Assembly (NCBI GenBank): GCA_022641965.1
Contig: JALCDX010000009.1
Coordinates: forward strand, 1 to 56,447
Length of the DNA: 56,447 nucleotides
Source of the DNA: Lactobacillus sp.
Lineage (GTDB): Bacteria; Bacillota; Bacilli; Lactobacillales; Lactobacillaceae
Direction of reading: 5' to 3'
The position numbers and the translations under genes are program-made. Below are positions 40,389 through 48,426 of the stretch, piece after piece (the first letter of the stretch is position 1; each line of letters begins with the position of its first letter). Under the pieces are notes generated by a model, which worked only from the letters and a program-made list of their open reading frames with translations, was not told the DNA's origin and did not search any database.

Positions 40389-41192
40389 TTAATGAAAAAG
40401 TCTCGTCCGCATGGCCGCTTGCTGAGCCAAATAATGGGCCTGCGCTGACCAAGGCAGACCATGCTCACGTGAAAAATTGCGACCGTAAATTTCTAAGCTT
40501 TTTGCTGCTGTCGTTCTCACAAGTTTGCTAGCAGTATACTGGCTGGCAGCTTCATGCAGTTCGTCAGTTTGAACATAATCATCCCGATAAAGCAGTGAAT
40601 TGCCAACAACCCGCTTGCCGCTCTCGGTGATAGCCTGCTCAATTAAGGTCCCAGCCAAACAATTATGCGTAATTACTTCACCTAAAGCTTTTGAAAAATG
40701 GCGCGGCACCGAGTCAAGCAAAAAAGTATAGCCATTCGGGCAGCGAAATTGGCAGCCATTGCTTAGCAACTGATAGTCCTGCATATAATGCAGTCCCACC
40801 CAGTCGGACGGGACAGCTGATCTTTGACCAAAAGCAGACATAAAACATAAATTGCCAAACGACAGAGCATGATTATGGCGATACCCCAGCGCTTGCCGAC
40901 AGCCAACCTGAAAGTATGAATTAAACACCCGATTTTTCATAAAGTTCATAAATAAGCGGCGAGCTCGGGCTGAGCTCAAAACAATTCCCGCTGTTTGATC
41001 GATAATTACGCTATTAATACTGCCATTGAGCGGCCGCTGGCTAAAATCATAAACCAACATTGTTGTTGGTTGAATGCGATAATGCGAATCAATGGTCACA
41101 AATTCATGCCAAGCTTGATCTTGATAGCGCTGGCAAATCAGCTTTTTGCTAAAATGCTTGCATTCCTCGGAAGGCGGTAATGCAAAGTTCAT
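40389..41192 (-). CDS. ComK-like competence regulator (tentative)
   Basis: A 267-residue soluble protein. The central part resembles the ComK family pattern of a hydrophobic strand, a Trp-containing segment and an F-x-NG strand. Here these read GNLCFMSAFGQRSAVPSDWVGLHYM, then CQFRCPNGYTFLLDS and a following phenylalanine-containing helix. ComK proteins bind DNA as dimers and activate uptake genes. It is longer than B. subtilis ComK (192 residues); the extra C-terminal 60 residues are unexplained. A near-consensus promoter and a hairpin burying its ribosome site precede it. The adjacent sigma factor strengthens the competence assignment. Alternative: an uncharacterised lactobacillar DNA-binding protein. 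Confidence 0.58.
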   Translation of the reverse strand: MNFALPPSEECKHFSKKLICQRYQDQAWHEFVTIDSHYRIQPTTMLVYDFSQRPLNGSINSVIIDQTAGIVLSSARARRLFMNFMKNRVFNSYFQVGCRQALGYRHNHALSFGNLCFMSAFGQRSAVPSDWVGLHYMQDYQLLSNGCQFRCPNGYTFLLDSVPRHFSKALGEVITHNCLAGTLIEQAITESGKRVVGNSLLYRDDYVQTDELHEAASQYTASKLVRTTAAKSLEIYGRNFSREHGLPWSAQAHYLAQQAAMRTRLFH

Positions 41193-41197
41193 GTAGG

Positions 41198-41214
41198 TCC
41201 TCCTTAGCGGAGGA
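41198..41214 (-). promoter_or_regulatory. Hairpin burying the ComK-like gene ribosome site
   Basis: On the minus strand TCCTCC pairs with GGAGGA across a five-base loop (GCTAA). This covers the whole AAGGAGGA ribosome site, six bases before the ATG. Confidence 0.8.
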
Positions 41215-41224
41215 AAAAGAAAAA

Positions 41225-41253
41225 ATTAAACGTGAATAGTTTAACAATATCAA
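41225..41253 (-). promoter_or_regulatory. Sigma-A promoter of the ComK-like gene
   Basis: TTGATA, a 17-base spacer and TTTAAT on the minus strand. The predicted 5' end lies only a few bases before the ribosome-site hairpin, giving a leader of about 26 bases. Confidence 0.75.
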
Positions 41254-41273
41254 ATAGGTGACAGACTGTCAAA

Positions 41274-41906
41274 CTAGTGCGTGCTAAAATAATGCGCAAT
41301 TAGCAGCAGCAAAATTAAAATTAGCACCCATTTAATAATGGTCATGGTTTTGCCATTCCACCAATGGCTAACCCGATCAATCTTGCGCTGGCTTTCTGCC
41401 AGTTGGCTTGCTTGCAGCTGGTTGTCGCGCGGACGATACCAATCAGCCTGATGGTGAACAAATTCCTGCTGAATGATGGTGGAAGCATAATCAGCCCGCT
41501 GGCCTTCATAAGTGTTAACAACAAAGACCAGCAGGTCATGATAAGCAGCTAGTGCTTGCCGAGCCTGCTCAGCGGTAATTTCACTGCCAGCATGGGCGGC
41601 TTGGTTGCCTAAACGCTTAATATCGTAAAACAAATCCATAATTTTATATGGATAGAAGCCTTGGGCTCGCAAATGGTCCAGCTTTTGACTTAATGACGCT
41701 GCTGCAAATCCTTGCCTAAAATAAGTCAGATCAAGATTTTCAACTTGGTATAACAAATTGACAAGACTTTCTTCAGCTTTGCGCAAATTGACAGCTAAAT
41801 CTGGCCAATCTTGTGCCTGATATAAAGCCATGATTTTTTGCGTGGCCTTTTGCTGGTCGCGCAGAAGCCGGCTATTTTTTAAGAAATCAAAATCATAAGT
41901 GGTCAT
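41274..41906 (-). CDS. Tail-anchored protein with DUF4145-like helical domain
   Basis: A 210-residue protein starting MTTYDFDFLKNSRLL, GAAGAGG upstream. A helical domain (about residues 20-130, RKAEESLVNLLYQVENLDL and YDIKRLGNQAAHAGSEIT) resembles DUF4145 and HEPN-like helical bundles. A single hydrophobic helix at the extreme C-terminus (WVLILILLLLIAHYF) anchors it with the bulk in the cytosol. A conserved R-x4-H-like signature of active HEPN nucleases is not clear. Third gene of an operon with an MFS transporter and a secreted protein. Confidence 0.68.
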   Translation of the reverse strand: MTTYDFDFLKNSRLLRDQQKATQKIMALYQAQDWPDLAVNLRKAEESLVNLLYQVENLDLTYFRQGFAAASLSQKLDHLRAQGFYPYKIMDLFYDIKRLGNQAAHAGSEITAEQARQALAAYHDLLVFVVNTYEGQRADYASTIIQQEFVHHQADWYRPRDNQLQASQLAESQRKIDRVSHWWNGKTMTIIKWVLILILLLLIAHYFSTH

Positions 41907-41910
41907 GGAC

Positions 41911-42600
41911 TTAACCTCTTCCCTCATTATTTGCTTGTGCTGGCGCTTGCTTTATTTTATTTGGAATTTTTATTTGAGCAAATTCATTTAAATAGCTATA
42001 AATCAACTTGATCTGTCCGCGCTGACACTTGAAAACATAAGTCATGCGCACCACGCGATGCTTTTTCAGCCGCCAGCGCCAAGTCAAGCGTTTGATTTTG
42101 CCGGCCCGCGGAGCCAGCTGATTAATCAGTGACTGACCCTTTTTCAGCACTTTTTTCTGTTTACTGGTGAGAACATAATCAGCCCGATCTTTTTTGAGAG
42201 CGCGCTGGTGCTGCTCCCAATTTTTTTGCGGCTGAAATGACCAAAGCAGCTGAGAAAAATCATCAGGATCCAGCAAATGTCCACTTGGCGAAAACGCTGC
42301 TGCTTTAGCAACTTTTACCCATTTTCCTTGATCATCTTGGTGATACCAATAATGCTGATCGCTGTATTCTGTACTTTTTGCCGCTTCCTTGCCAACCCCA
42401 TTTTTAGTTGAAAAAACATACGAAAAAGGAGCTTTGCTGGCTTTGATCGTTTGCTGACTCTTTTTTTTGCCTTGTTGGTAAACATAGGTCAGCTGACCTG
42501 AAGAGACATTCGCTGGTTTAATCGTAAAAGCAGTTGTCATGACAAACAATAGCGGCAGACTGATTGCAATTAGCCAGCGCTTAGTGATTGTTGATTGCAT
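41911..42600 (-). CDS. Predicted secreted protein, unknown function
   Basis: A 229-residue protein with an N-terminal signal or anchor helix (residues about 8-27). No lipobox cysteine. The mature part is lysine-rich and hydrophilic (GKKKSQQTIKASK, KQKKVLKKGQSL) with aromatic-rich strands (YWYHQDD, WRWRLKKH). Its start overlaps the 3' end of the MFS gene by 20 bases with a weak ribosome site, suggesting translational coupling. Not recognised. Confidence 0.68.
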   Translation of the reverse strand: MQSTITKRWLIAISLPLLFVMTTAFTIKPANVSSGQLTYVYQQGKKKSQQTIKASKAPFSYVFSTKNGVGKEAAKSTEYSDQHYWYHQDDQGKWVKVAKAAAFSPSGHLLDPDDFSQLLWSFQPQKNWEQHQRALKKDRADYVLTSKQKKVLKKGQSLINQLAPRAGKIKRLTWRWRLKKHRVVRMTYVFKCQRGQIKLIYSYLNEFAQIKIPNKIKQAPAQANNEGRG

Positions 42601-43759
42601 TATTCAATTTCTTTCTATTGGTCAGGTAAACCAGAATCGCCAAAGGCAAAATAACCAATTCAATTGGGTAGAACCAGGAAATAGGCAAATAAGTATCAAC
42701 TAGCCCTGACAAAATCGGGCCAAACGCCATCCCAATATCTAATCCTAAATAAAAGGTAGCATTAGCCAGCCCCTGCTCGTCCACTGGTGCCAGCAGTAAA
42801 GCCGTCGACTGGTTGACTGAATAAATGACGCCGTAGCCAAAGGCCATGCCAGCAGCCGCCAGCGCCATTTCCCAGTTATTTTGCATGCAGGCATTCATCA
42901 TAATGTAAAACGCAGTGGTAATTATGCTGAGCCAGAACCACGGGCCAAAGGGAACCGTATCAAAATAGCGCTTCAAAAAGAGCCGGATCAAAAGCAGAAC
43001 AACTGAATAGATCAAGAAATAAAAGCCAACAGCAATGTGCAAATGACGCTGCTCGGCGTAAGTAACAATATCAGCCTGTGTCGTAAAATATGGCAGAGCA
43101 AATAACGTCGTCAAAATTGCAACCGGAATAGCATCACGTTGAATTAATTTAATCCCGCGCTTGCCACGGTTAGGACGATCAATTTGAACCGGCTGGGAAT
43201 GATTGCCGACAAATTGAATAATAATCACCATCGAAGCAGCAAAACAAGCTGACAGCCAAATAGCATGCCGGTAGCCAATTATGTGATACAAGTTAATGCT
43301 GATGGCAGGTGACAGCGCCATTGCTAAGGCATTCATCAAACCGTACAAGCCCATTGCTTCGCCAACATGCGACCGTGGCACTAAGTCGGCAATCCAGGTC
43401 GCCATGCAAATCGTGCACAGCACATAGCCAACGCCATTAATCACTCTAAAGAGCAGCAGCCAGCCGCTTGATGGAGTAAAAATATAGCCAACCACCCCAA
43501 TTACAATCAAGACTCCGCCGATAAAAGACAGGCTATATTTTGAAAAACGGTCTGCCAAGTTGCCTGCCACTGGCCGCAAAAACATCGCCGCAATCGTCAT
43601 GATCCCGGTAATTAAACCAGCAAAAGCACTTGTTGCACCTAATGATTTAGCGTAGCCATTGATCAGCGGATTCATAAACATGGTTGACGACATGAACAAG
43701 AAAGCCGCAATCATGACTAAAATAACATCTTTGCTGTAAATTGATTTTTCTTTCGCCAT
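42581..43759 (-). CDS. MFS transporter
   Basis: A 392-residue permease with 12 predicted helices. The motif A-like loop GNLADRFSKY lies between helices 2 and 3. I start at MAKEKSIYSKDV with AGGAG upstream; the 13 codons before have no ribosome site. Drug-efflux-like in length, but the substrate is unknown. A TATAAT at 43781-43786 (minus) just behind the apf terminator is its likely -10. It heads the three-gene operon with the two genes that follow. Confidence 0.87.
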   Translation of the reverse strand: MAKEKSIYSKDVILVMIAAFLFMSSTMFMNPLINGYAKSLGATSAFAGLITGIMTIAAMFLRPVAGNLADRFSKYSLSFIGGVLIVIGVVGYIFTPSSGWLLLFRVINGVGYVLCTICMATWIADLVPRSHVGEAMGLYGLMNALAMALSPAISINLYHIIGYRHAIWLSACFAASMVIIIQFVGNHSQPVQIDRPNRGKRGIKLIQRDAIPVAILTTLFALPYFTTQADIVTYAEQRHLHIAVGFYFLIYSVVLLLIRLFLKRYFDTVPFGPWFWLSIITTAFYIMMNACMQNNWEMALAAAGMAFGYGVIYSVNQSTALLLAPVDEQGLANATFYLGLDIGMAFGPILSGLVDTYLPISWFYPIELVILPLAILVYLTNRKKLNNAINNH

Positions 43760-43791
43760 TTTTTGCACTCCTAAACTGTTATTATACAAAA

Positions 43792-43817
43792 AATCCACTC
43801 CCCAAGAGGAGTGGATT
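43792..43817 (-). terminator. Intrinsic terminator after apf
   Basis: ATCCACTCC pairs with GGAGTGGAT, followed by TTTTTT on the minus strand. Confidence 0.9.
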
Positions 43818-43845
43818 AGAGTACAAATTAAAACTTATTCGCGGT

Positions 43846-44445
43846 TTAATACCAACCGTGGCTCAACCAGAAGTTCTTAGCGTTTACCCAAGAACCGTAA
43901 CGTGATTTTACGTAGTTGTCAGCAACTTGTTCTTGGTGGGCTGGTGAGTAGTTGCCACCTAAGTAAGCAGCTGATAATTGGTACTTGCCAATGTATTGGC
44001 CGTTGCGGGCATTGTAGTTGCCACCTGATTCGCGGTTTGCAATCCAAGCCTTAGCAGCAGCTTCTGCACCAGAAACGGTTGAAGTTGAGGTTGAAACATA
44101 ACTAGCAGAAGCAGCCTTAGGAGCATAGCCACTCACAGTGTATTTAGCCATGATCCATTGATTGCCGCCTAAATTGTACCAAGTTTGGCCTTGAGCATCA
44201 GTGGCAGTTGCTAAAACTTTCCATGAAGTTCCGTGAGCTAAACGCTTGCCAGTAAAGTGAGGCGTAGTGTAACTGTCCCACACGTTAATGCCGTAACCAG
44301 CAACGTAGTTAATGGTTACAACGTTTGTGGTAGCAGCCTGCACTTGCGCCGTTGGTGCTGCTACAGCGTTGACACCTGCTAAACCTGCAAAGGCAAATGA
44401 GATGCCAGCTAATGTTTTGATTAAGGTAGATTTGAAAGTATTCAA
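43846..44445 (-). CDS. apf: Aggregation-promoting factor, secreted cell-wall protein
   Basis: A 199-residue exported protein. The signal peptide runs to about AQVQA. An SH3/SLAP-like wall-binding stretch follows (INVWDSYTTPHFTG...WKVLATATDAQGQTWYNLG). A serine/threonine-rich linker leads to the Apf C-terminal transglycosylase-like domain: AWIANRESGGNYNARNGQYIGKYQLS, with the probable catalytic glutamate in RESGG, and a WLSHGWY end. The start is TTG: GAAGGAG is nine bases upstream, whereas a more upstream TTG overlaps that ribosome site. Usually abundant and shape-related in lactobacilli. Confidence 0.93.
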   Translation of the reverse strand: MNTFKSTLIKTLAGISFAFAGLAGVNAVAAPTAQVQAATTNVVTINYVAGYGINVWDSYTTPHFTGKRLAHGTSWKVLATATDAQGQTWYNLGGNQWIMAKYTVSGYAPKAASASYVSTSTSTVSGAEAAAKAWIANRESGGNYNARNGQYIGKYQLSAAYLGGNYSPAHQEQVADNYVKSRYGSWVNAKNFWLSHGWY

Positions 44446-44602
44446 ATGAACTGTCTCCTTCAAAAAAATTCTTGCATCGATTTAAAGTGATGCGTTTGTT
44501 TTCTCAATTGACAGTTTCTATACTACCTAGTCAATATTGCAGACTTGTTACAGGCTGACAACCAGAAAGTTAAAAAACAAAACTGCTTTTGTAATTTTTG
44601 TA

Positions 44603-44638
44603 ATAAAACAAGCCCTGGTTTCCCGCCAAGGCTTGTTT
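44603..44638 (-). terminator. Intrinsic terminator after the second FMN reductase gene
   Basis: ACAAGCC pairs with GGCTTGT with further pairs toward the loop, then a T run on the minus strand. Confidence 0.85.
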
Positions 44639-44650
44639 TCTTTTTTCAGT

Positions 44651-45205
44651 TTACTTGCGCCAGCCAGTTTCAATATAGTCAAGGAAGTGAGCAAAGGCTA
44701 AATCGAGCTGTTTGATAAATTTGGGGCTGGTCAATTCGCCAGTATTCTGGTTGAAATTGCGGTTAGCATAAGAAATCAAGACCTCATTGCCTGGCAAAAC
44801 GGTAGCCGCTAGATCCGGCGACAGCAAAATTTCTCGCAGATCTTCCTGGGCATTTGACGAGCCCATCATCCCTAATGAGACTCCTAAAATCATCACCGGC
44901 TTGCCGGCCATGACGTTAGCACCTGAAAATAAGCCCAGCCATTCCAAAGCGCTTTTTAGAGCAGCTGGAATTGCCCGATCATATTCTGGCGTGCAAATAA
45001 TCAAACCATCAGCTTGTTTAACTTTTTCTCGCCAGATCTGCACTGCTTCATTGGCTGAATTATCCCTAACATAAGGCGGCAAGTCCTTGACTTCAACCAC
45101 TTCAATATCAGCTTGCTGCTGGTAGTGTTTAGCTACAAATTTAGCCAGCAAGCGATTATAAGAGAACTTAGCATTCGTTCCCACTACAGCTAATAATTTT
45201 CGCAT
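44651..45205 (-). CDS. NADPH-dependent FMN reductase family protein (second copy)
   Basis: A 184-residue flavodoxin-like quinone/azo reductase. The flavin-phosphate loop GTNAKFSYNRLLAKF is at the N-terminus; ICTPEYDRAIPAALKSALEWL is the family signature. It lies 12 bases after the paralogous gene and closes the operon before a terminator. Likely reduces quinones or free flavin with NADPH. Confidence 0.92.
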   Translation of the reverse strand: MRKLLAVVGTNAKFSYNRLLAKFVAKHYQQQADIEVVEVKDLPPYVRDNSANEAVQIWREKVKQADGLIICTPEYDRAIPAALKSALEWLGLFSGANVMAGKPVMILGVSLGMMGSSNAQEDLREILLSPDLAATVLPGNEVLISYANRNFNQNTGELTSPKFIKQLDLAFAHFLDYIETGWRK

Positions 45206-45217
45206 TTGCAGCCCTCC

Positions 45218-45754
45218 TTACTTCTGAGCTTGCGCCCAAGTTTGAAAACTAGCGAGATAAGCGTCAAGCGCATTGACTGACCCTGGACTCTTCAAATTGC
45301 CTTGACTGTCAAAAGCATGATCAGCTTCACCTAAAGCATATTCTGCCCCATTAAAAATCAGGCAATCCAGTCCGTTAGAAGTCAAAATCGTCCGCAAACG
45401 ATTTTGCGCGCGCACGCCTCCTTGCGGCTGAGTTGAAGCTGAAATAATGCCGACTGGTTTGCCTTGCAAAGCATCGCAATGGTAAGACAGCCATTCCAGC
45501 ACGCTTTTTAGCGATGATGGAACTGAATTCTGCTCTTCCGGCGTTGAAAAAATCAAAGCATCAGCTGCCTTGATTTGCTTGCTTAATTCTGTCACCGAGG
45601 CAGGGAAATCAGCATCCTCGCAAAACATGGGGATGCCCTTCACATCTCTAACTTTGATTTCAACATCTTTCGCAAAATGGCGCTGCATAAAATGCAGCAA
45701 AGCCATATTGGAAGAATGCTCAGCATTGCTGCCAGCAATTGCTAAAATCTTCAT
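45218..45754 (-). CDS. NADPH-dependent FMN reductase family protein (first copy)
   Basis: A 178-residue paralogue of the next gene: GSNAEHSSNMALLHF flavin loop and FSTPEEQNSVPSSLKSVLEWL signature. It follows the ROK gene by 21 bases in the same operon. Tandem copies suggest either duplication with different substrates or a mixed dimer. Confidence 0.92.
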   Translation of the reverse strand: MKILAIAGSNAEHSSNMALLHFMQRHFAKDVEIKVRDVKGIPMFCEDADFPASVTELSKQIKAADALIFSTPEEQNSVPSSLKSVLEWLSYHCDALQGKPVGIISASTQPQGGVRAQNRLRTILTSNGLDCLIFNGAEYALGEADHAFDSQGNLKSPGSVNALDAYLASFQTWAQAQK

Positions 45755-45775
45755 GCAAACTCCCCTTTCATCTAA

Positions 45776-46723
45776 TTATAAATTGGACCAATCGTGATCA
45801 GAGTGCTTAACCTCTTGGTCAATCAACAGCGCATACAAAGCTCCAAACAAATTGGCATAGTTTTTAAAATGAGCAGGCACAATTTCTGGCTTGGTAAATT
45901 CGTGCCCTAAGCGTCCGCAAGCCCGTGCCAAGCGATCATAAGCTGCATTAATTTCTTCCAAAACGATTGGCTGAGCACTAATGCCGCCAGCGATTACCAC
46001 CCGCTGCATATCTAAAACAGCTTGCAAATTGACAATCGTATACGCCACGCGCTCGCAAAAAGCTTGAAACAGCGGCCAAATACGGTCATCGCGAGCATTA
46101 ATGGCTGCAAAAGCTGCTAAGCCATCATGCACATCAACCGTGCCCAGCACCTGGTTGACTTGCCGAATTAAATTGACTGCTGAGCAGGTTTGTCCAGTAA
46201 AAGAGCCCCAATTTTCAGCATGGTGATCATAAGGGATAAAGCTAATCTCGCCAGCTTGAAAATGCGCACCATGCAAAAGATGGTGATTGATCATAATTCC
46301 GCCGCCTACTTCTGACCCCAAGGTCATCATGACGCCGGAACTGACATCCTGCAGTTGCCCCAGCCACATTTCAGCTAAAGTAGCTGCTTTAGCATCATTT
46401 TCCACGCTAACAGGCACGCCAAAATGATCCCCTAACAGGGATTGCAAATTGGCACCATCTAAAAATGGCAAGGTGCCGCCAAAATGAATAATTTTTTGTT
46501 TAATATCTACTTTGCCGGGGCTGCAGACGGCGATGCCGCGAAATTGTCCTTGATAGGCCGAGGCAATATCTGTCAGCTGCCGGGTAAAACTGGCCAAATT
46601 GCTTTTAACAGTTGACACGCTGCCTTTTTCCAGCAAATTGCCTGACCGATCTAATAAGCCGTATTTTAAATTGGTACCGCCGATATCAAAGGCTAAGTAC
46701 TGTTTATTGCTGGTCGTTGTCAT
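45776..46723 (-). CDS. ROK family protein, probable sugar kinase
   Basis: A 315-residue ROK (repressor/ORF/kinase) protein without an N-terminal winged helix, so an enzyme rather than a repressor. The phosphate-binding motif AFDIGGTNLKYGLLD is at residue 10 onward. The usual zinc-cysteine ROK signature is not obvious (the region reads GQTCSAVNLI). I start at MTTTSNKQYLAFDIGG, which overlaps the upstream small gene by 20 bases. Substrate not determinable (glucose, ManNAc or fructose are family examples). Confidence 0.88.
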   Translation of the reverse strand: MTTTSNKQYLAFDIGGTNLKYGLLDRSGNLLEKGSVSTVKSNLASFTRQLTDIASAYQGQFRGIAVCSPGKVDIKQKIIHFGGTLPFLDGANLQSLLGDHFGVPVSVENDAKAATLAEMWLGQLQDVSSGVMMTLGSEVGGGIMINHHLLHGAHFQAGEISFIPYDHHAENWGSFTGQTCSAVNLIRQVNQVLGTVDVHDGLAAFAAINARDDRIWPLFQAFCERVAYTIVNLQAVLDMQRVVIAGGISAQPIVLEEINAAYDRLARACGRLGHEFTKPEIVPAHFKNYANLFGALYALLIDQEVKHSDHDWSNL

Positions 46724-46976
46724 TGTCAGGTTCACCAAAACTGATGTCATATTGGTCATCAGGGTGCTGCTGGTTCCAGTCGGTCAGCATTTGCTGCTGA
46801 AATTGATTGTTAATTTGGAAGGCTTCCTGAATCTTGTCTAAATCAGGAATTTCCACCTTGGTTTTTTCTGATAGTCGCATTATCTGGTCATTCAATAAAG
46901 CAACGACATTCGTCAAAGCTAAATTTGCCGAAATCAAACTATCAATAATTGCCGCATCATCTTTTTTTACAGCCAT
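46704..46976 (-). CDS. Small helical protein, paralogue of the one at 37071
   Basis: A 90-residue, acidic, probably cytosolic protein. GAGGTAAATAAA precedes the ATG. The C-terminal half QFQQQMLTDWNQQHPDDQ repeats the DWN-x2-HPDDQ pattern of the protein at 37071-37319. It ends in an acidic GEPDNDNDQQ tail. First gene of the ROK-reductase operon. Not recognised. Confidence 0.75.
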   Translation of the reverse strand: MAVKKDDAAIIDSLISANLALTNVVALLNDQIMRLSEKTKVEIPDLDKIQEAFQINNQFQQQMLTDWNQQHPDDQYDISFGEPDNDNDQQ

Positions 46977-47040
46977 TTTATTTACCTCAGTTACTAACAT
47001 TCTATCTATTACAGCTAGATTATAACAAAGTTTTGCAATT

Positions 47041-47065
47041 AAAAACGCCCGCAAACCACGGACGC
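47041..47065 (-). terminator. Intrinsic terminator downstream of the 19-codon ORF
   Basis: CGTCCG pairs with CGGGCG (one T-G) and is followed by TTTTT on the minus strand. Confidence 0.7.
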
Positions 47066-47135
47066 ATTCACATTTAATTTTATTTCAAAATTCCTCCGTC
47101 AATCTAAATAGTTATTGTTTACAACGGAGGACGGA

Positions 47136-47195
47136 TTAGCCATCGTCTTCACGATAGTCAACTGCCACATGGTGGACAGGTTTTAAAAAATTCAA
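47136..47195 (-). CDS. Possible 19-residue peptide gene
   Basis: TTG start with AAGGAGG exactly seven bases upstream; product MNFLKPVHHVAVDYREDDG. A promoter-like pair (TTGTCT, 17 bases, TACACT, minus strand) lies about 30 bases upstream and a terminator about 70 bases downstream, so the unit looks complete. The leader has an 8-bp hairpin TTAATCTA/TAGATTAA just before the ribosome site. No maturation, export or sensor gene sits beside it, so its role (peptide, leader or sRNA) is unknown. Confidence 0.45.
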   Translation of the reverse strand: MNFLKPVHHVAVDYREDDG

Positions 47196-47224
47196 CTCAT
47201 CTCCTCCTTAATCTATTTAACTAG

Positions 47225-47257
47225 ATTAAGTGTACGGGAAGAGTGTTAATAAGACAA
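47225..47257 (-). promoter_or_regulatory. Promoter candidate of the 19-codon ORF
   Basis: TTGTCT and TACACT with 17-base spacing on the minus strand. Each box matches the sigma-A consensus at four of six bases. Confidence 0.5.
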
Positions 47258-47345
47258 TTTTTATAAAGCTGTCAAAAATTTTAACAGCAAATAAAGCTTG
47301 CTGCAGCAACATTTCCAGCAGCAATAAATATGTTTGCCAAGCTAA

Positions 47346-48425
47346 CTATTGCAAGAAATCCGCCAAACTGTAGAAAGTATTGTCACGAATGCCGGTAGTT
47401 GTTTTAGCATGCACCAATGAGCTCAAGACAGATTCTTCGACTGTTTCAACCGTTGCTTGGAAAAGATCGTCTAACAGGGAATCCGGCAAAACTTCAACCT
47501 GGTAAGCCGATTGAGCATTATGATCAATACGGTTAGCAGTTGAAAAAGCAACAGCAATATCACCTGAGCCGTCACCGCTGTATGAACCGGTTCTCGCCAG
47601 CCCCATTGACGTTCTAGTGCTTAAGCGGCGCAGCTGCCGACTGGATAAAGGTGCATCCGTAGCAATCACCATAACAACTGAGCCCTTATCTTTATCAGGT
47701 AAGTAACGGGTATATTTTGGATTATGCTCCTGTTTGGCCCGGTCCAAGACAGCATTTCGCAAAGCTTCGCCAATTAAAAAATCACCAGCGCGCAAGTTGC
47801 CAAAAAAGCCAAAGTTGCTGTTAAGCAGACAGCCTAAATGATAAGTCTTACCTGCAATTTCGACAGTTCTGGAGGCGCTGCCGATGCCGCCTTTAAAACC
47901 CATGCAAGTCATGCCAGTACCGGCGCCAACACCGCCTTCAGCAAAATTAGGGTCGGCCGTTTGCGCAGCTGCCAAAGCCGACAGCGCATTTGCTTCCGTG
48001 ACGTGACGGGCACGGATATCATTTAAATCACCATCATTGCATTCCATCACAACTGGGTTAACCGTTCCAGTAGTCAAGCCAATGTCAGGATTGTCTTTCA
48101 AGCTATAATCAATCAAAGCATTCAGACAAGTCCCGACTGCAAAAGTATTAGTCATTAGAATTGGCGTTTCTAAGGTGCCTAATTCATCAACTTGCACTAA
48201 ACCCGCAGTTTTTCCAAAGCCATTGAGCACCTTGTCGCCAGCTAACAGCTTTTGTTTAAACAAATTGCCTGGCGCGGGAATGATGGCTGTCACGCCAGTG
48301 TTGTCATCGCCTTGCTGCAAAGTCAGATGACCAACTTTGACGCCAGGCACATCAGTAATTTTGTTCAGCTTGCCCGTCCGGTAGCGCCGCTGCAAGTTAA
48401 AATGCCATTTATTTTCTACGCCCAT
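47346..48425 (-). CDS. P1 family (DmpA-like) aminopeptidase
   Basis: A 359-residue Ntn-type hydrolase of the DmpA/BapA peptidase family. N-terminal KITDVPGVKVGHLTLQQGDDNTGVTAI and GGVGAGTGMTCMGFKGGIGS are hallmarks. Autoprocessing is expected at the Gly-Ser in KDKGSVVMVIATDAPLS, leaving Ser as the nucleophile. These enzymes remove N-terminal D- or beta-amino residues. It follows the M55 peptidase gene by one base and is probably cotranscribed. Confidence 0.92.
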   Translation of the reverse strand: MGVENKWHFNLQRRYRTGKLNKITDVPGVKVGHLTLQQGDDNTGVTAIIPAPGNLFKQKLLAGDKVLNGFGKTAGLVQVDELGTLETPILMTNTFAVGTCLNALIDYSLKDNPDIGLTTGTVNPVVMECNDGDLNDIRARHVTEANALSALAAAQTADPNFAEGGVGAGTGMTCMGFKGGIGSASRTVEIAGKTYHLGCLLNSNFGFFGNLRAGDFLIGEALRNAVLDRAKQEHNPKYTRYLPDKDKGSVVMVIATDAPLSSRQLRRLSTRTSMGLARTGSYSGDGSGDIAVAFSTANRIDHNAQSAYQVEVLPDSLLDDLFQATVETVEESVLSSLVHAKTTTGIRDNTFYSLADFLQ

Positions 48426-48426
48426 A

